Shown: piece by piece, positions 23,723 through 34,750 of the stretch
Position numbering within the stretch: position 1 is the stretch's first letter
How the letters are laid out: every line of letters starts with the position of its first letter
Origin: Lunularia cruciata
Taxonomy: Eukaryota; Streptophyta; Marchantiopsida; Lunulariales; Lunulariaceae
Length of the DNA: 64,000 bases
Direction of reading: 5' to 3'
Assembly: GCA_948567375.1 (NCBI GenBank)
Contig: OX419762.1
Location: 41,645,034 to 41,709,033 of the forward strand
The notes under the pieces: model-generated
What the model saw: only the letters and a program-made list of their open reading frames with translations
Databases searched by the model: none
Told to the model about the DNA's origin: nothing
Made by a program: the position numbers and the translations under genes

Positions 23723-26700
23723 TTAAGATGCAACGTCCTCGTTGTGCAATTGTTGCTCAAATGCTTGCACCAACACCGGTGCATGGGCCAAATTGGCAGC
23801 GGGTTCCCAGGTTGCTTCATAGAGAGGGTAACCTTTCCATTGTACTAGATATTCCACCCGCGGATGGCGAGTACCACGCATGCGCTTTTGGAGAATCCGC
23901 TCTACTTCATATTCCTCTGTGCCATCAATGACTGTCGGACAAGGTCGAATGTCCTGTGTGGAAGTACCTTGGCCTGATCGGGGAGCATATCTGCATAATA
24001 GGGAGACATGGAACACTGGATGGATCTTCATGTGTGGTGGTAGCTCAAGGTGATAGGCCACAGCGCCGATGCGACGAAGAATCGAGAAAGGCCCAATGAA
24101 ACGAGGTCTGAGCTTACAAGATCCAACTAATGTGAGGTTGGTTGTCGATAGCCACACTTGATCCCCAACATTGAACTCCATGTGCCTACGGTGTGCATCA
24201 GCATACTGCTTTTGTCGATTTTGCATAATCTGTAACCTGTGCTTGGCGCTCTCCACACCTTGTTGGATTCTAGAAACAAATGTGTTGACTGCATCAACCT
24301 TGGTAGTCACTGGACGGATCTTCATCAAGCTAGAAGGTGTGAAGGGATGCTCACCATACATGAGGAAGAATGGAGTGACCTGGGTGGAGGCATTCACTGA
24401 ATTGTTGTAAGCGAATTCCACCAACGGTAGTAGGGTGTCCCACCTCTCTTGCTCTTCTAAGGTGAAGCCGCGTAACATGTCTTCAATCGTGCGATTAGCC
24501 CGCTCTGTTTGGCCATCTGTTTGTGGGTGGTAAGCTGTAGACATGGCCAACTTGGTTTTGAAGAAACCAAAGAGTGTTTGCCAAAACAAACTGGTGAATT
24601 GGGTGCCTCTATCGGTGATGAGTACTCTAGACAAGCCATGGTGAGCAAAGACTGCATCTAAGTATAGTTGAGCTAGTTGTGGAGCGGTCACCTCCTTGGT
24701 GGTAGGGCATACATGAATCATTTTGATGAGCCGGTCCACAAAGACCACAATGGAGTCAAACCCTAAGGTGGTCTTGGGTAATTCACAGACGAGATCCATA
24801 CTCACTTGTTCCCAACGTTGGGTAGGAGTGGGAAGAGGTTGAAGGAGCCCTGTAGGAGCTTGATTAGAAGCTTTGTTCTGTTGACAAAGTAGGCAGCTAC
24901 GCACATAGTCCATCACGTCGTTGCTCATCTTGGGCCAATAGTAATGGTGCTTGACTGCCTCCAAGGTCTTGTCCACTCCGACATGAGCTGCAATGGCCGA
25001 ATCATGACATTCTGCTAGAATGGTGGTGCGTAATTCTGGGACATTTGGGATCCACAATCGGCCCTCTCGAAAAGTGAGTCCTTGGGTGCTGGTGACACCT
25101 TTGGACGCTTGCGCTTCTACAATCTATGGGTCAGTTTTTGTAGCAGCTAGAATCTCTTGCCAGAATTCAGGGTTAATCTTAACCTCTGTCGCCAAGTTGT
25201 TGGCCATTGGCATGCGGGTGAACGCATCTGCAAGTTGCTTCTTACCTTCCACGTAGGTGATTGTCATGTTGAAGCGTTGTCGCCACTCTGCCCATCGAAT
25301 TTGGCGACGAGATAGATCCTTCTGCGTCTCGAGGTAGACTAGAGGTTTGTGGTCTGTCTCTACTACAAATGCCTTCTTGCCCAGGTAGTGCTTCCAATGC
25401 TTGGTTGCTAGAACAATGGCCAACTCTTCTCATTCTATGGTGTGGTAGTTGCGCTCTGCCGGTAACAACTTTCGAGAGAAATATGCAATTGGATGCCATC
25501 CGTCATGCCACTCTTGTTGTAGGACTGCTCCTATTGCTACGCCTGATGCATCCGTAGCCAACTTGATTGGACGTTTTGGGTCATACCACTTCAAGATTGG
25601 TGCATGTAGCAAGGCGGCCTTCAATTCTTGAAAGGCCAACTCTTGTGCAGTTCCCCATGTCCACTTCTTCCCCTTGCCAAGTAGTGCCGTTAAAGGCTGT
25701 GCAACTTTGGAGAAGTCCTTGACAAATCTACGATAGAATCCCGTCAACCCCAAGAAGCTCTTAAGTTGAGTCTGATCTTCTGGGGCACTCCATTTTTGAA
25801 TGACCTCTATTTTATCTGTCAATACTTGAATGCCCTCTGCACTTACTCTATGCCCTAAGTAGTCTACTTCAGACTTGCCAAACTCACACTTTGAGATTTT
25901 GGCGTACAACTGATTCTGTCTTAGAATCTGGAGGACCTCTCGTAGATGTTGTTTGTGTTCTATCATCGTGCTACTATATACTAAGATATCATCCAAGAAG
26001 ACGATAATAGACTTATCCAAGTATGGACGAAATATGTCATTCATTAGGCTCATGAAAGTGGCAGGCACATTGGTGAGGCCAAAAGGCATCACAAGATACT
26101 CAAAGTGGCCATACCTGGTTCGAAAGGCAATTTTGTACACATCCTCCTCTGCAATTCGGATTTGATTGTAACCGCTCCGCAAGTCCAGTTTGGTGAAGTA
26201 TCTCGCTCCATGGAGTTGATCAAACAGGTCATCCATGCGAGGTAAGGGGTATTTTTTCTTCATTGTTTGCTGATTGAGACCCTGACAGTCAATGCACATG
26301 CGCATTGTACCATCCTTCTTCTTCACAAACAAGACAGGGGCCCCATATGGTGATACGCTAGGTTGGATGAACCCTTTCTGTAGCATCTCCTCAATTTGAG
26401 TCTTACACTCCTCCAACTCCTGAGGTGATAGGCGATATGGGGCCTTACAAGGAGGTGTCTTCCACGGGAGTGTCTCTATTTTGTGATCTACTCGCCTTTT
26501 AGGTGGTAATCCTGAGGGTAGATCATCGGGAAAGACATCTTGAAACTCATCCACCACATCCTTCAATTTCTCAGGAATTTGTCCAGCGAGTTGTGCACTC
26601 TGGACTTCTCTTATTAGACCCAAAAAACATCTATCGGTCTTACAGACAGTTGTCGTCCCTACGACATATAGAGGCAGTTTCTGCCTGTGTGAGTTTTCTT

Positions 26701-27052
26701 TAACCCCAATGATTGAACATTGGTGGGTTCTCACTACTTTCTTCCTCCAATCCACCATTGGGTTGTACTGCTCCATCCATGGCATGCCTAAAATTGCATC
26801 ATAACGGGCTAATTGTACCACTCGCCACTCAATTGCTTCCTGATATTCTCCTACAGAGAGGGTTACCCGTCTAGGTAATAATTCAATCCTCTTTGTTTGC
26901 CCATTTGGTAACTCTACTTCTTCACTTCCATCTCTCTCTAGATCCATTCCCAATCTGATTGCAACAGAGCGAGACAAGAAATTCTTTGTTGCTCCCGGAT
27001 CTATTAATACTCTCACTTGATTACCTTCTAGGATTCCATTCACAACAATCAA
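23723..27052 (-). pseudogene. B1 pol: protease-RT-RNase H-integrase-chromodomain
   Basis: Nearly continuous frame interrupted by TGA at about 25427 and TAG at about 25124. Protease: [13 protein letters not shown], where the expected D-S/T-G is [41 protein letters not shown] and the active site FLDDILVYS. RNase [14 protein letters not shown]. Integrase: an HHCC zinc-binding region, then VFVDRL, DRGTQF and the HPQTDGQTERANRT core. At the C-terminus EYEVERILQ to YLVQWKGYPLYEATWEP is a chromodomain, which in chromoviruses guides integration to marked chromatin. All RT, RNase H and integrase catalytic residues I can identify are present. Confidence 0.95.
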
Positions 27053-27129
27053 TTGTGAGGTTGCCTTTTGGGATCTTTGTGCATTATTCTTCTTCCTTCC
27101 CTTGCTTCTCTGCTTCCTTATTGAGCCAG

Positions 27130-28254
27130 TAAGGCCACGAGGTACATTTATTGGCGATCTTTGTTTTTCGAAGTGGTTTCCACCTCCTCCTCTTCAATGT
27201 GCCTCTCCATGTTGTTCAAAGATCGCCTGTACGAAGGCCGAGGGCCTCTAGGGAAACGAGTGCGACAATTGGTAGATATGTGCCCAATACGGCCACAATT
27301 GTAACAACGGCATTGTTCTCCTTGAGTCCCTTCTCCTCGTGGGACTCCATCTCTTCGTTCTTCTACCCGTCCTCGCTCTCCTTGAAGCGGCCGTGCTCCT
27401 CGATCCCGAAATCAAAGGTTGCCCAATTCCATCGGTACTGGTCCACCCATGTGTGGCATTTCTGCCCGATAATGTTGAGGTGGAACTACTCCTTCACCTC
27501 CACCTAATGCTCCGGCTATTCTCTGCGCACAAGCAATGGCTTCAAATACAGTGCGAGAGTTTTGCACCATGACTTCTTGGCGAATCCGCTCTTTCAACCC
27601 TCGTTTGAAATTGTCAAGAGCCTCTGCTGGACTCATGTTGGTAATTGCGACTTGTAGATCTAGGAATGCCTCCACATACTCTTGTACGCTATTCTTCTGT
27701 CTCAATCCCCATAGTCGGGTTTGAGCCATCTACACAGAATCCACCGATTGGAAATTCTTGAGCAGTCCTTCTTGCATTGCTGTCCATGTGACCTCCCTTC
27801 TCTCTACCAGCATGGATTGTTCCCAAGCATCATACCATGTGAGGGCTTTATCGGTCAAGTACCCACATGCAAACACACCTGCAACATGCTCTGTGATCTC
27901 TATTGAGAACAATCAAAAATATCGATTCATTCTCGAGATCCAATTCTCCACTACTCCCATTGTACGCTGCCCCTTGTAAGGCTCGATGTTGCAGGTCTTC
28001 TTCATCCGGAGTAGCAATGTGGCTTCATCGTTGATAGGGTTCGTAGGCACGGGTGCCTCTCCAAATACTTCAGTTGTAGGTACTGGGTTTTGAGACGGCT
28101 CTTCTTCTTGCATGGCTTGATCGTTCCTGAGGATCTGCACTTGACTTTGCAATGTCTCCATGGTCATCTTAATCTCTAGAAATTCATTCAACATCCCTTG
28201 CATTCCTTGCACCAGCTCTTGCAACTGCGGATCCATGGTGCTTGCAACACCCAA
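27130..28254 (-). pseudogene. B1 gag with CCHC zinc knuckle
   Basis: Gag starts MGVASTMDPQLQELVQ at 28254. It continues through a TGA near 27912, TAG near 27732 and TGA near 27410, into CYNCGRIGHISTNC (CX2CX4HX4C) at about 27300. A frameshift near 27150 separates it from the protease frame. The segment between has FKRGLKERIRQEV, typical of gypsy gag. Confidence 0.85.
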
Positions 28255-28269
28255 TTGCTAACGTCTACT

Positions 28270-28699
28270 TCAATACAGAGTCAATATAATCACTCTAGAA
28301 GACGCACGAACTATCGGAACTACCATTGGGACCTCAGAAGCTATAACTCGTTGATAATACTCCTCACCAAAATTCCTAACCACAAAATCTCTAAACATCA
28401 ATTTCGGCCTCACTACATAACGGATTTCTACTTGAGTGTTGAAAGGGAGAGGATTTGGGACATTCATATCCATATTATCATAATAGAATGTAGATCGTCA
28501 AATCCCACTCTCTGTCATATATCACCACAGGTAAAATCACCGGGTTTGGTGAGTTCATCACTCTGTCCATGAATTCCGCACCGAAGTGATAAACTAGCGA
28601 TACTCTCATCTGCTCACGCTGGAAGTACATAACCTTGATGTGGAATGGGTTTGAGAATGGAAAGCTAGGTGCGGGAAATTGTCCCCCCGGCGCATCCAT
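28270..28699 (-). CDS. two small leader ORFs upstream of B1 gag
   Basis: ORFs 28699-28478 (73 codons) and 28473-28270 (67 codons) lie in tandem between primer site and gag. The first shares the layout of the family A leader ORF: M-D start, Pro-rich N-terminus, FH..V, F...F+..+..S..P, ILPVV.Y..EW, then IYIL at the C-terminus. The second looks like a diverged duplicate (F...F..RVI.S..P...P.V). Function unknown; both lack zinc-binding or catalytic motifs. Confidence 0.6.
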
Positions 28700-28839
28700 C
28701 CCATCCGCTCTCTAAAGTCCTTCCTAAGTCTAGCGATTACTCTATGTTCTCCACCTCAAATTACTCAGTTTCAGTAGTTCGTGCTATTCCAAGAGGGGTG
28801 ATCCACTCTCTTGGACTAGAACACTCGCTCTGATACCAT

Positions 28840-29580
28840 TGTAATACTCCGAGGACAAGAGAAGAGAGAAAACACAGATTGCACACTCAAACATTTGATG
28901 CCCCAAGGGAGCACCTTCTCTTTATTATATAGACAAAGAGGATCTCCTCCAAGGAAGCTCCACCATAGGATTAGAGACACAGATAGGTGACATGTCAGCA
29001 AGATCCACCCTTGGATTACTGACTTGGATGGGTGACTTGTCTGGTCTAGGTCCTATCTGGTTGGTCAAATGAGCTTTGACCGAAGGGAATCTTTTAGGGA
29101 ATCTTCCTGTAGGAATCTCAAAATCATATGAGTAAGGTACCGTTGGAAAGCTCACGACAAGACAAAGCAGGGGGAAGGGAAGGCCAGCCTTACCTCCGTT
29201 GGGGGGAGGGAATCTGCACATTTTTGAGGCCTAATTCATTCGTTTAGGCCTCCGAAATTGCCTTCAAAGATTTCAGGCATATTTCGGTTCCTACTCTATT
29301 AGTAGAAGTCCCCTTTTGGTGATACCTCTTTCTGATCTATTTAGTCCATCATGTGTAACATCCTTCCAGATGTTACCAAAACAATTCTCACCTTTAAATC
29401 ATATGTCTAGCTATTGGTTCTAAGGTTCTCAAGTCTATTTCGGTTTCTGCCCTATTAGCAGAAGTACTCTTTAAGTGATACTTCTATCTGATCTATTTTG
29501 ACCATCATGTATAACATCATTCTAGATGTTACCAAACTAAATTTCACATCTAGATCATATGGCTAACCCTTGGTATTACA
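28840..29580 (-). repeat. 5' LTR of B1 (family B)
   Basis: 741 bp, close in length and sequence to the 743-bp partner LTR with a few substitutions visible. The minus-strand end at 28840 is followed by A and the tRNA-Met primer site. Confidence 0.95.
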
Positions 29581-29855
29581 ACCATCAATCTCTCATAACT
29601 TTCATTAGGAAGAAAGTTCTCAATGAGTGGTGAAGTCAAAGTCTCCCAAGACTCCTCTTCCCCATCTCTCCTCTCTCTCTTTTGGTATTCTGACTCATAC
29701 CATGTAAATGCTGCATCCTCAAAGAAATCTGGTAATAATGAGGCCCACTCATTCTTCCTCCTCTCATTGTTTCCTATGCAAGCTCTCTTGAAGTCTCTCA
29801 CAAAGGCCTCCATATCTTCTCCATCCTTGCCAAAGAAAACCGGAAGTTTTCCCAT
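29581..29855 (-). pseudogene. element C gag, N-terminal part
   Basis: MGKLPVFFGKDGEDMEAFVRDFKRACIG at the start, then an aromatic WASLLPDFFEDAAFTWYESE segment typical of gypsy gag. The frame is cut by the B1 insertion at 29580/29581. The continuation is at 22966 in a different frame, so a frameshift also exists. Confidence 0.75.
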
Positions 29856-30206
29856 CTTAATTCCTCACTATCTTTCTTTTCTCTCAATTTTTTTCTTTTC
29901 TCTCACTCTATTACTAATAGAGTATATACATGACTAACACTATATGAGAATAATCTACTCTAGGGAACACAAAAGGTTCAAGTTGCTCCAAGATTTCTAT
30001 AGCAACATCAAATCCTAGAGTGCATATTAATCTAACTCTCATGGATAGTTTATCCATGAGTTGAAAGATTATCTCCATCACTAATCTTGGGAACTAGCTG
30101 ATGAAGGTGGTAGTATTTATGTAGCTGTACTAAGAATCTCTCCAAGATCCTTCACCAAAGTTTCCAAAAGTTATTTTACTTCACTACACTCATGTCCTTT
30201 TGGAAG

Positions 30207-30446
30207 TCATTCAACTCCACAAACCTCACACAACTCCTTGGTCTTAGATCTTCTTCCTCCCAATCTTGGTGAAGAAGGTCCAACATGTAAACCCAAGTCC
30301 AGTAAGCCTCTCCTTTCTCTCAATCTCTTGCTCTCAAAGGTCAATGGACATGAACTTGCCTTATGTCCCTTCTCTCCACACAAAAAGCACTTAGACTCAC
30401 TCTTTCCTCCAAGTGGTGTAGGGTTTTGGATCCTCTCAACACTCAA
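30207..30446 (-). pseudogene. zinc-knuckle ORF in the element C leader
   Basis: 79 codons with CFLCGEKGHKASSC, a CX2CX4HX4C knuckle, and an Arg-rich tail ending CEVCGVE. It lies between the C primer site and gag, where gypsy elements rarely have a knuckle; the element's own knuckle is at about 22400. It could be a captured fragment of another gag or of a host gene. Confidence 0.55.
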
Positions 30447-31373
30447 ATTCTATTGTAAACTCTCTTTTCCTCAATTCTAACCCTAAAATCATCTCAAACC
30501 CTTGGAGAACCTTTCATAATCTCAATTTCCACTCTTGATGACCCTCCATGTTCCCAAGATGAATCTAAACACTCAAACATGCTTTTTGTTGATCTCAAAC
30601 TCTTCATGCATGAGATCTCCACTCTGCAGAATTGACCCTTCCTCACAATGTCACTCAAATTTCCCAACCAGTATTTCATAGTCCTCTGAAATTTAGCACA
30701 CTTGATCACAACTCTAGGGCATCCCTCTCTGCAAAATTTCAAATCTTTTCATAGAGCCATTTGGCCTAGACACCTTTCTATTCAGCACCCATATTTCAGA
30801 TTTGGTCTGAAAACCACCCCCTTCACTTCTCCTTGCACAAGAATGATCTCTCTCTAATTTTTGTGGCAGCACGTAGGATACAATGCACTCAATATTCTTG
30901 GAAATTTTCAGGACAATTCACTGAAAATTGAAGAAATGGCAGACTCTGTACAATTTTCCAGAGAGCATGCAGTTGCGGGAGCACTTTACCCTATCAACTT
31001 TCAAAAATTCTAGCCCAATGCGCATAGTAGCTCTCACAATAATTTCAAGTGTGCTAACTGAAAGATAACCCAAGTTATCATGTGTAGAAATCTCAAGTTC
31101 AGATCTCAAACTTGAGATTTTGCCCAAAATCACCTTAATCCCCAAAATCTGCAATCCACCTCACACAATCTCTCCAATTCCTCTCATGTGTACAAGATGT
31201 ACAAAATCACCTCAAAGACATCATAATGAACTACAAGGTATACAAATAGATCTTGGTTCTCTAACATAAGTTCAGCACTCTCATCTCCTATTGTTCTCTC
31301 CAAGTGAGCTCTCATAGCCTCCTTCTACCTAATGTAGAATTGAACGCAGAACATTATCTTGCCTTCTAGAGAG
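30447..31373 (-). other. element C untranslated leader
   Basis: About 0.9 kb between the leader zinc-knuckle ORF and the primer site. Short ORFs only (for example 30918-31154 minus), none recognisable. Athila-type elements commonly have long leaders. Confidence 0.4.
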
Positions 31374-31396
31374 GTCCCGGGCAACGGAACCAAAAA

Positions 31397-32084
31397 TGTG
31401 AGCCGGCCTGTCTCTCACTTAGGATGAACCTCTGATGGCTATTATGGTAGCGCACCATGGACTAAGAAGGCAAGGAACCTGAATTCCATCATACTCCTCC
31501 AAGGCTAACACTCCAAGACTCAAGATATTGCTCACTAGAGAACTCAATGAGAGAGAGATAGTTGCAAATGAAAGGATGATGAGTACCTCCTCACCCCTTG
31601 TTTATATACTTGTGAAATAGTTACATACCAAAGTTACTAATTACCGTAGTAACTCAAGTTACTAGACTAAAAGTCAAGTAAAGTCAAAAAGTAGAAAGAA
31701 ATATCCATTCACATGGGCATATTCCTCTAAGCATGTGGTCTTATCTTGACCCAACCACTAAGTCAAGGATTCCTTCACGTGGGCTATCCTTGGACTAAAG
31801 AAGAATCTAAAACAAAAAGGCTTGTGGGCCCAAGAGTTCTCAACTCTTTCCTCAAAGCCAAACACCTAGGAATAATACCAAGTCAACACACTAAAATCCA
31901 AAATAGTGGTGCTCATCTTTTCTACTTCCTCTAAAGTAAGGTCCCCTCTATCTTAGCTATGACTAACTTTAGATAACCATGACTAATATAGAACCATCCT
32001 TTATCTCTAAATAATACCTCTTAATTACTTGTAATACCAAGCTAAATATCACAATACCACACACATGTACAAATGGGTGTTACA
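31397..32084 (-). repeat. 5' LTR of element C
   Basis: 688 bp on the minus strand, TGTAACACCC at 32084 to GGCTCACA at 31397, followed by the TGGTTCCGTTGCC primer site. Near-identical sequence in + orientation occurs at 50984-51676. Its right edge abuts the integrase of B2. Confidence 0.9.
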
Positions 32085-33546
32085 AGACACCCTACTCCCA
32101 TTGGTGGAATTTGCTTACAACAATTTAGTGAATGCATCCACCCAGGTCACTCCGTTCTTCCTCACGTATGGTGAGCATCCCTTCACACCTTCTAGCTTGA
32201 TGAAGATCCATCCAGTGGCTACCAAGGTTGATGCAGTCAACATGTTTGTTTCTAGAATCCAACAAGGTGTGGAGAGCGCCAAGCACAGATTACAAATTGT
32301 GCAAAATCGAGAAAAGCAATATGCTGATGCACACCGTATGCACATGGAGTTCAATGTTGGGGATCAAGTGTGGCTATCAACCAACCTCACGTTAGTTGGA
32401 CCTCGTAAGGTCCGACCTTGTTTTATTGGGCCTTTCTTGATTCTTTATCATGTCGGCGCTGTGACCTATCACCTTCAGCTACCACCACACATGAAGATCC
32501 ATCTCGTGTTCCATGTTTCCCTATTATGCAAATATGCTCCCCGCTCAGGCCAGGGTCATCCCACCCAAGACATTCGACCTTGTCCGACACTCATTGATGG
32601 CATAGAGGAATATGAAGTGGAGCGTATTCTCCAAAAATGCATGCGTGGTACTTGCCATCCGTGGGTGGACTATCTAATACAATGGAAAGGTTACCTCCTC
32701 TATGAAGCAACCTGGGAGCCCGCTGCCAATTTGAAACATGCACCGGTGTTGGTGCAAGCATTTGAGCAACAATTGCACAACGAGGACATTACGTCTTAAA
32801 AGGAGAGAGGTCTGTAATAACAAGAGCTAGCCATATGATTTAGTTGTGAAATATGGTTTGGTAACATCTAGAATGATGTTATACATGATGGTCAAAATAG
32901 ATCAGATAGAAGTATCACCAAAAGAGTACTTCTACTAATAGAGCAAAAACCAAAAGAGAGTTGAGAACCTTAGAACCAACAGCTAGACATATGATTTAAA
33001 GGTGAGAATTGGTTTGGTAACATTTGGAAGGATGTTACACATGGTGGACTAAACAGATTTGAAAGAGTTATCACCAAAAAGGGGCTTCTACTAATAGAGT
33101 AGGAATCAAAATATGCCTGAAATCTTTGAAGGCAATTTCGGAGGCCTAAATGGATGAATTAGGCCTCAAAAATGTGCAAGTTGTCCTCCCAACAAAAGAA
33201 AGGCTGGCCTTCCCTCCCCCTTGGTTTGTCTCATTGAGAGCTTTCCAATGGTACTTTACGTGATTTTGAGACTCCTACAAGAAGATTCCCTAAAAGATTC
33301 CCTCTGGTGAAAGCTTGTTTGACCAACCAGATAGGACCTAGACCGACATGTCACCCATCCAAGTAAGTAATCCAAGGGTGGAGCTTGCTGACATGTCACC
33401 TATTTGTGTGCCTAATCCTATGGTGGAGCTTTCTTGGAGGAGATCCTCTTTGTCTATATAATAAAGAGAAGGTGCTCCTTTGGGGCACCAAATGTTGGGT
33501 GTGTAATTTGTGTTTCTCTCTCTTCTCTTGTCCTTGGAGTATTACA
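32085..33546 (+). mobile_element. 3' part of family B element B2 (integrase C-terminus, chromodomain, 3' LTR)
   Basis: An open frame from 32085 to the stop at 32799 matches B1 from DTLLPLVEFAYNN to the C-terminus, including the chromodomain (EYEVERILQ to WKGYLLYEATWEP). A purine tract AAAAGGAGAGAGG follows, then the LTR at 32813-33546. The 5' part is absent: the left edge is the LTR of element C. B2 lies inside the 3' LTR of A2. Confidence 0.9.
32813..33546 (+). repeat. 3' LTR of B2 (family B)
   Basis: 734 bp from TGTAATAACAAG to GGAGTATTACA, with the same internal duplication and TATATAATA motif as the other B LTRs. The right edge joins directly to family A LTR sequence. Confidence 0.9.
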
Positions 33547-33793
33547 CTTAGCTTGCACGCCAAGTAGGCAGCTTCTAGAAGGAAGCTTCTTGAGAAGCTT
33601 CCTAGTTAACTTGGCTTGCACTCTAAGAAAACGGCTCAAGGAAACTTCTTGAGAAACTTCTCAAGGGCTTTGTATGCTATCTATAAATACCAAAGCCAAA
33701 GCTCATACTAGGCATTTGGAGTTTGCACTCATTCAAGCATCCCAATGTGAGCTTCTATTCTCCTATTTCTCTCCTCGGTCTTGGTCTTTTACA
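33547..33793 (+). repeat. 3' LTR remnant of A2
   Basis: It begins inside a family A LTR (CTTAGCTTGCACGCCAAGTAG) and runs to GGTCTTTTACA. It is very close to the corresponding part of 19726-20153, and is followed by CCAAT, matching the base pairs before that LTR. The first about 180 bp lie across the B2 insertion and were lost. Confidence 0.88.
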
Positions 33794-34269
33794 CCAATGA
33801 TGTTGATGACAACCTTGATCATCACAAGGATGATGAGGTTCTGTAGATCAATAATGGTTCTAAATCATGATCACTTGGCGTAGCGTCACTAGCACCAAGC
33901 ACCATCACAAGAAAAATCAAGCGTGAAATAAGAATGTTGGCTCATGGTATTGATTGTGACATGTTCCAAACAAGGATGAGAAGGGAATGGAGATAATGGA
34001 CAAGTGATGGAACTTGGAATCATAGAAGATTTGCTTGGAAATCAAGTATCCTTGACTTAAGTCTAGGAAGGTGGCTTGCAAGCTTGAGACTCAAGTCTTC
34101 AACATCAAGAATTATTATCACAACAAGGATGTTATTCAATCACATTTTCATTTGAAAAATGACATCAAATTGAACTAGTTCACATTGATTGTCCAACTTT
34201 TGTGTTTCTTACTCTTTTTGAGATGGATTGACTTGTATTGATTCTCTTTTGGCATCATATCACTGGAAA

Positions 34270-34745
34270 CTTTGTTCTTGTTGATAAGCAAGTTCCATAG
34301 AATTGCACAAGCAACAATCATGTTCATGAAAGTAGACAACTTGATTTACATATTTGATGTGAGACAATGAAGCTTCCACTTCCAGCATTCAAAGGCTTTC
34401 TCAATGATTCTCCTTGTAACAAAATAGGATATGTTGTATTTGCATTTTGCTTGCAACCTTGGATTTTCTATTGGTGTGAGCAAGTACTTTGTCGGTCCAT
34501 AGTTGACATCACCAAGAAGCTAACCATTGATTATAACATTTTTAAATTGTGCACAAAGCTTATTATTTTACATACATTGGCATCATGATTACTACCAGAC
34601 CAACAAGCAATGATATTCAAAAATAACATTTTGGTGTCACAAACTACCATCACATCCAAAAAGAATGCCATTCTTCCTTCCATAAAATCACTCATAATTT
34701 TGAATTCCAAAATGAAGTCATTTAATCAACATTCTATTGATCACT
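34270..34745 (-). pseudogene. PIF/Harbinger-like transposase remnant
   Basis: Ordered minus-strand fragments resemble the C-terminal half of HARBI1-type DDE transposases: MVVCDTKMLF then WSGSNHDANV (compare the GS.HD motif), RRIIEKAFECWKWK (compare RRIIERAFG.LK.RW), and NMIVACAILWN near the end. Stops and frameshifts separate them. The companion Myb-like ORF lies to the left, split by A2. Confidence 0.65.
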
Positions 34746-34750
34746 CCTAT

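Larger units (their letters stand above)
22967..29580 (-). mobile_element. family B Ty3/gypsy chromovirus B1, full length but with stops
   Basis: 6614 bp with two LTRs (28840-29580 and 22967-23709) and target-site duplication ACCAT at 22962-22966 and 29581-29585. Internal order on the minus strand: primer site TGGTATCAGAGC (28838-28827), two leader ORFs, gag with zinc knuckle, protease, RT, RNase H, integrase, chromodomain, then a purine tract next to the 3' LTR. It inserted into element C gag. At least five nonsense codons and one frameshift make it non-autonomous. Confidence 0.95.
21748..32084 (-). mobile_element. family C (Athila/Tat-like) element, 3' half missing, interrupted by B1
   Basis: Minus orientation: LTR 31397-32084, primer site at about 31374-31395 (TGGTTCCGTTGCCCGGGA, close to the TGGCGCCGTTGCCGGGGA site usual in Athila/Tat elements), a long leader, then gag from 29855 leftwards. 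Gag is split by element B1 (22967-29580) and continues at 22966-21748. Polymerase and the second LTR are absent; the left edge abuts A2 protease without a target duplication, so a deletion is inferred. Confidence 0.7.
19726..33793 (+). mobile_element. family A chromovirus A2, broken by nested insertions
   Basis: The left LTR begins at 19726 and the right LTR remnant ends at 33793. The flanking five bases are CCAAT at 19721-19725 and again at 33794-33798, the expected target-site duplication. Own sequence: 5' LTR, primer site, leader ORF, gag and protease up to 21747, then 3' LTR remnant 33547-33793. Between lie parts of elements C, B1 and B2. The A2 RT, RNase H and integrase are missing. Confidence 0.85.
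19470..33860 (+). pseudogene. PIF/Harbinger-associated Myb/SANT-like ORF, split by element A2
   Basis: Two pieces: 19530-19725 and 33799-33843. The left piece reads MKDKWKNLEKFA, a stop, then KAQAKFKHQCQASG, and ends LGNKINLFAN at the target site. After the A2 element and one copy of its target duplication the same frame resumes with DVDDNLDHHKDDEVL. The KDKWKN signature resembles the DNA-binding companion protein of plant PIF/Harbinger transposons, and a transposase remnant on the opposite strand lies just to the right. Identification is by these short motifs; the frame continuity across 14 kb is seen directly. Confidence 0.5.
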
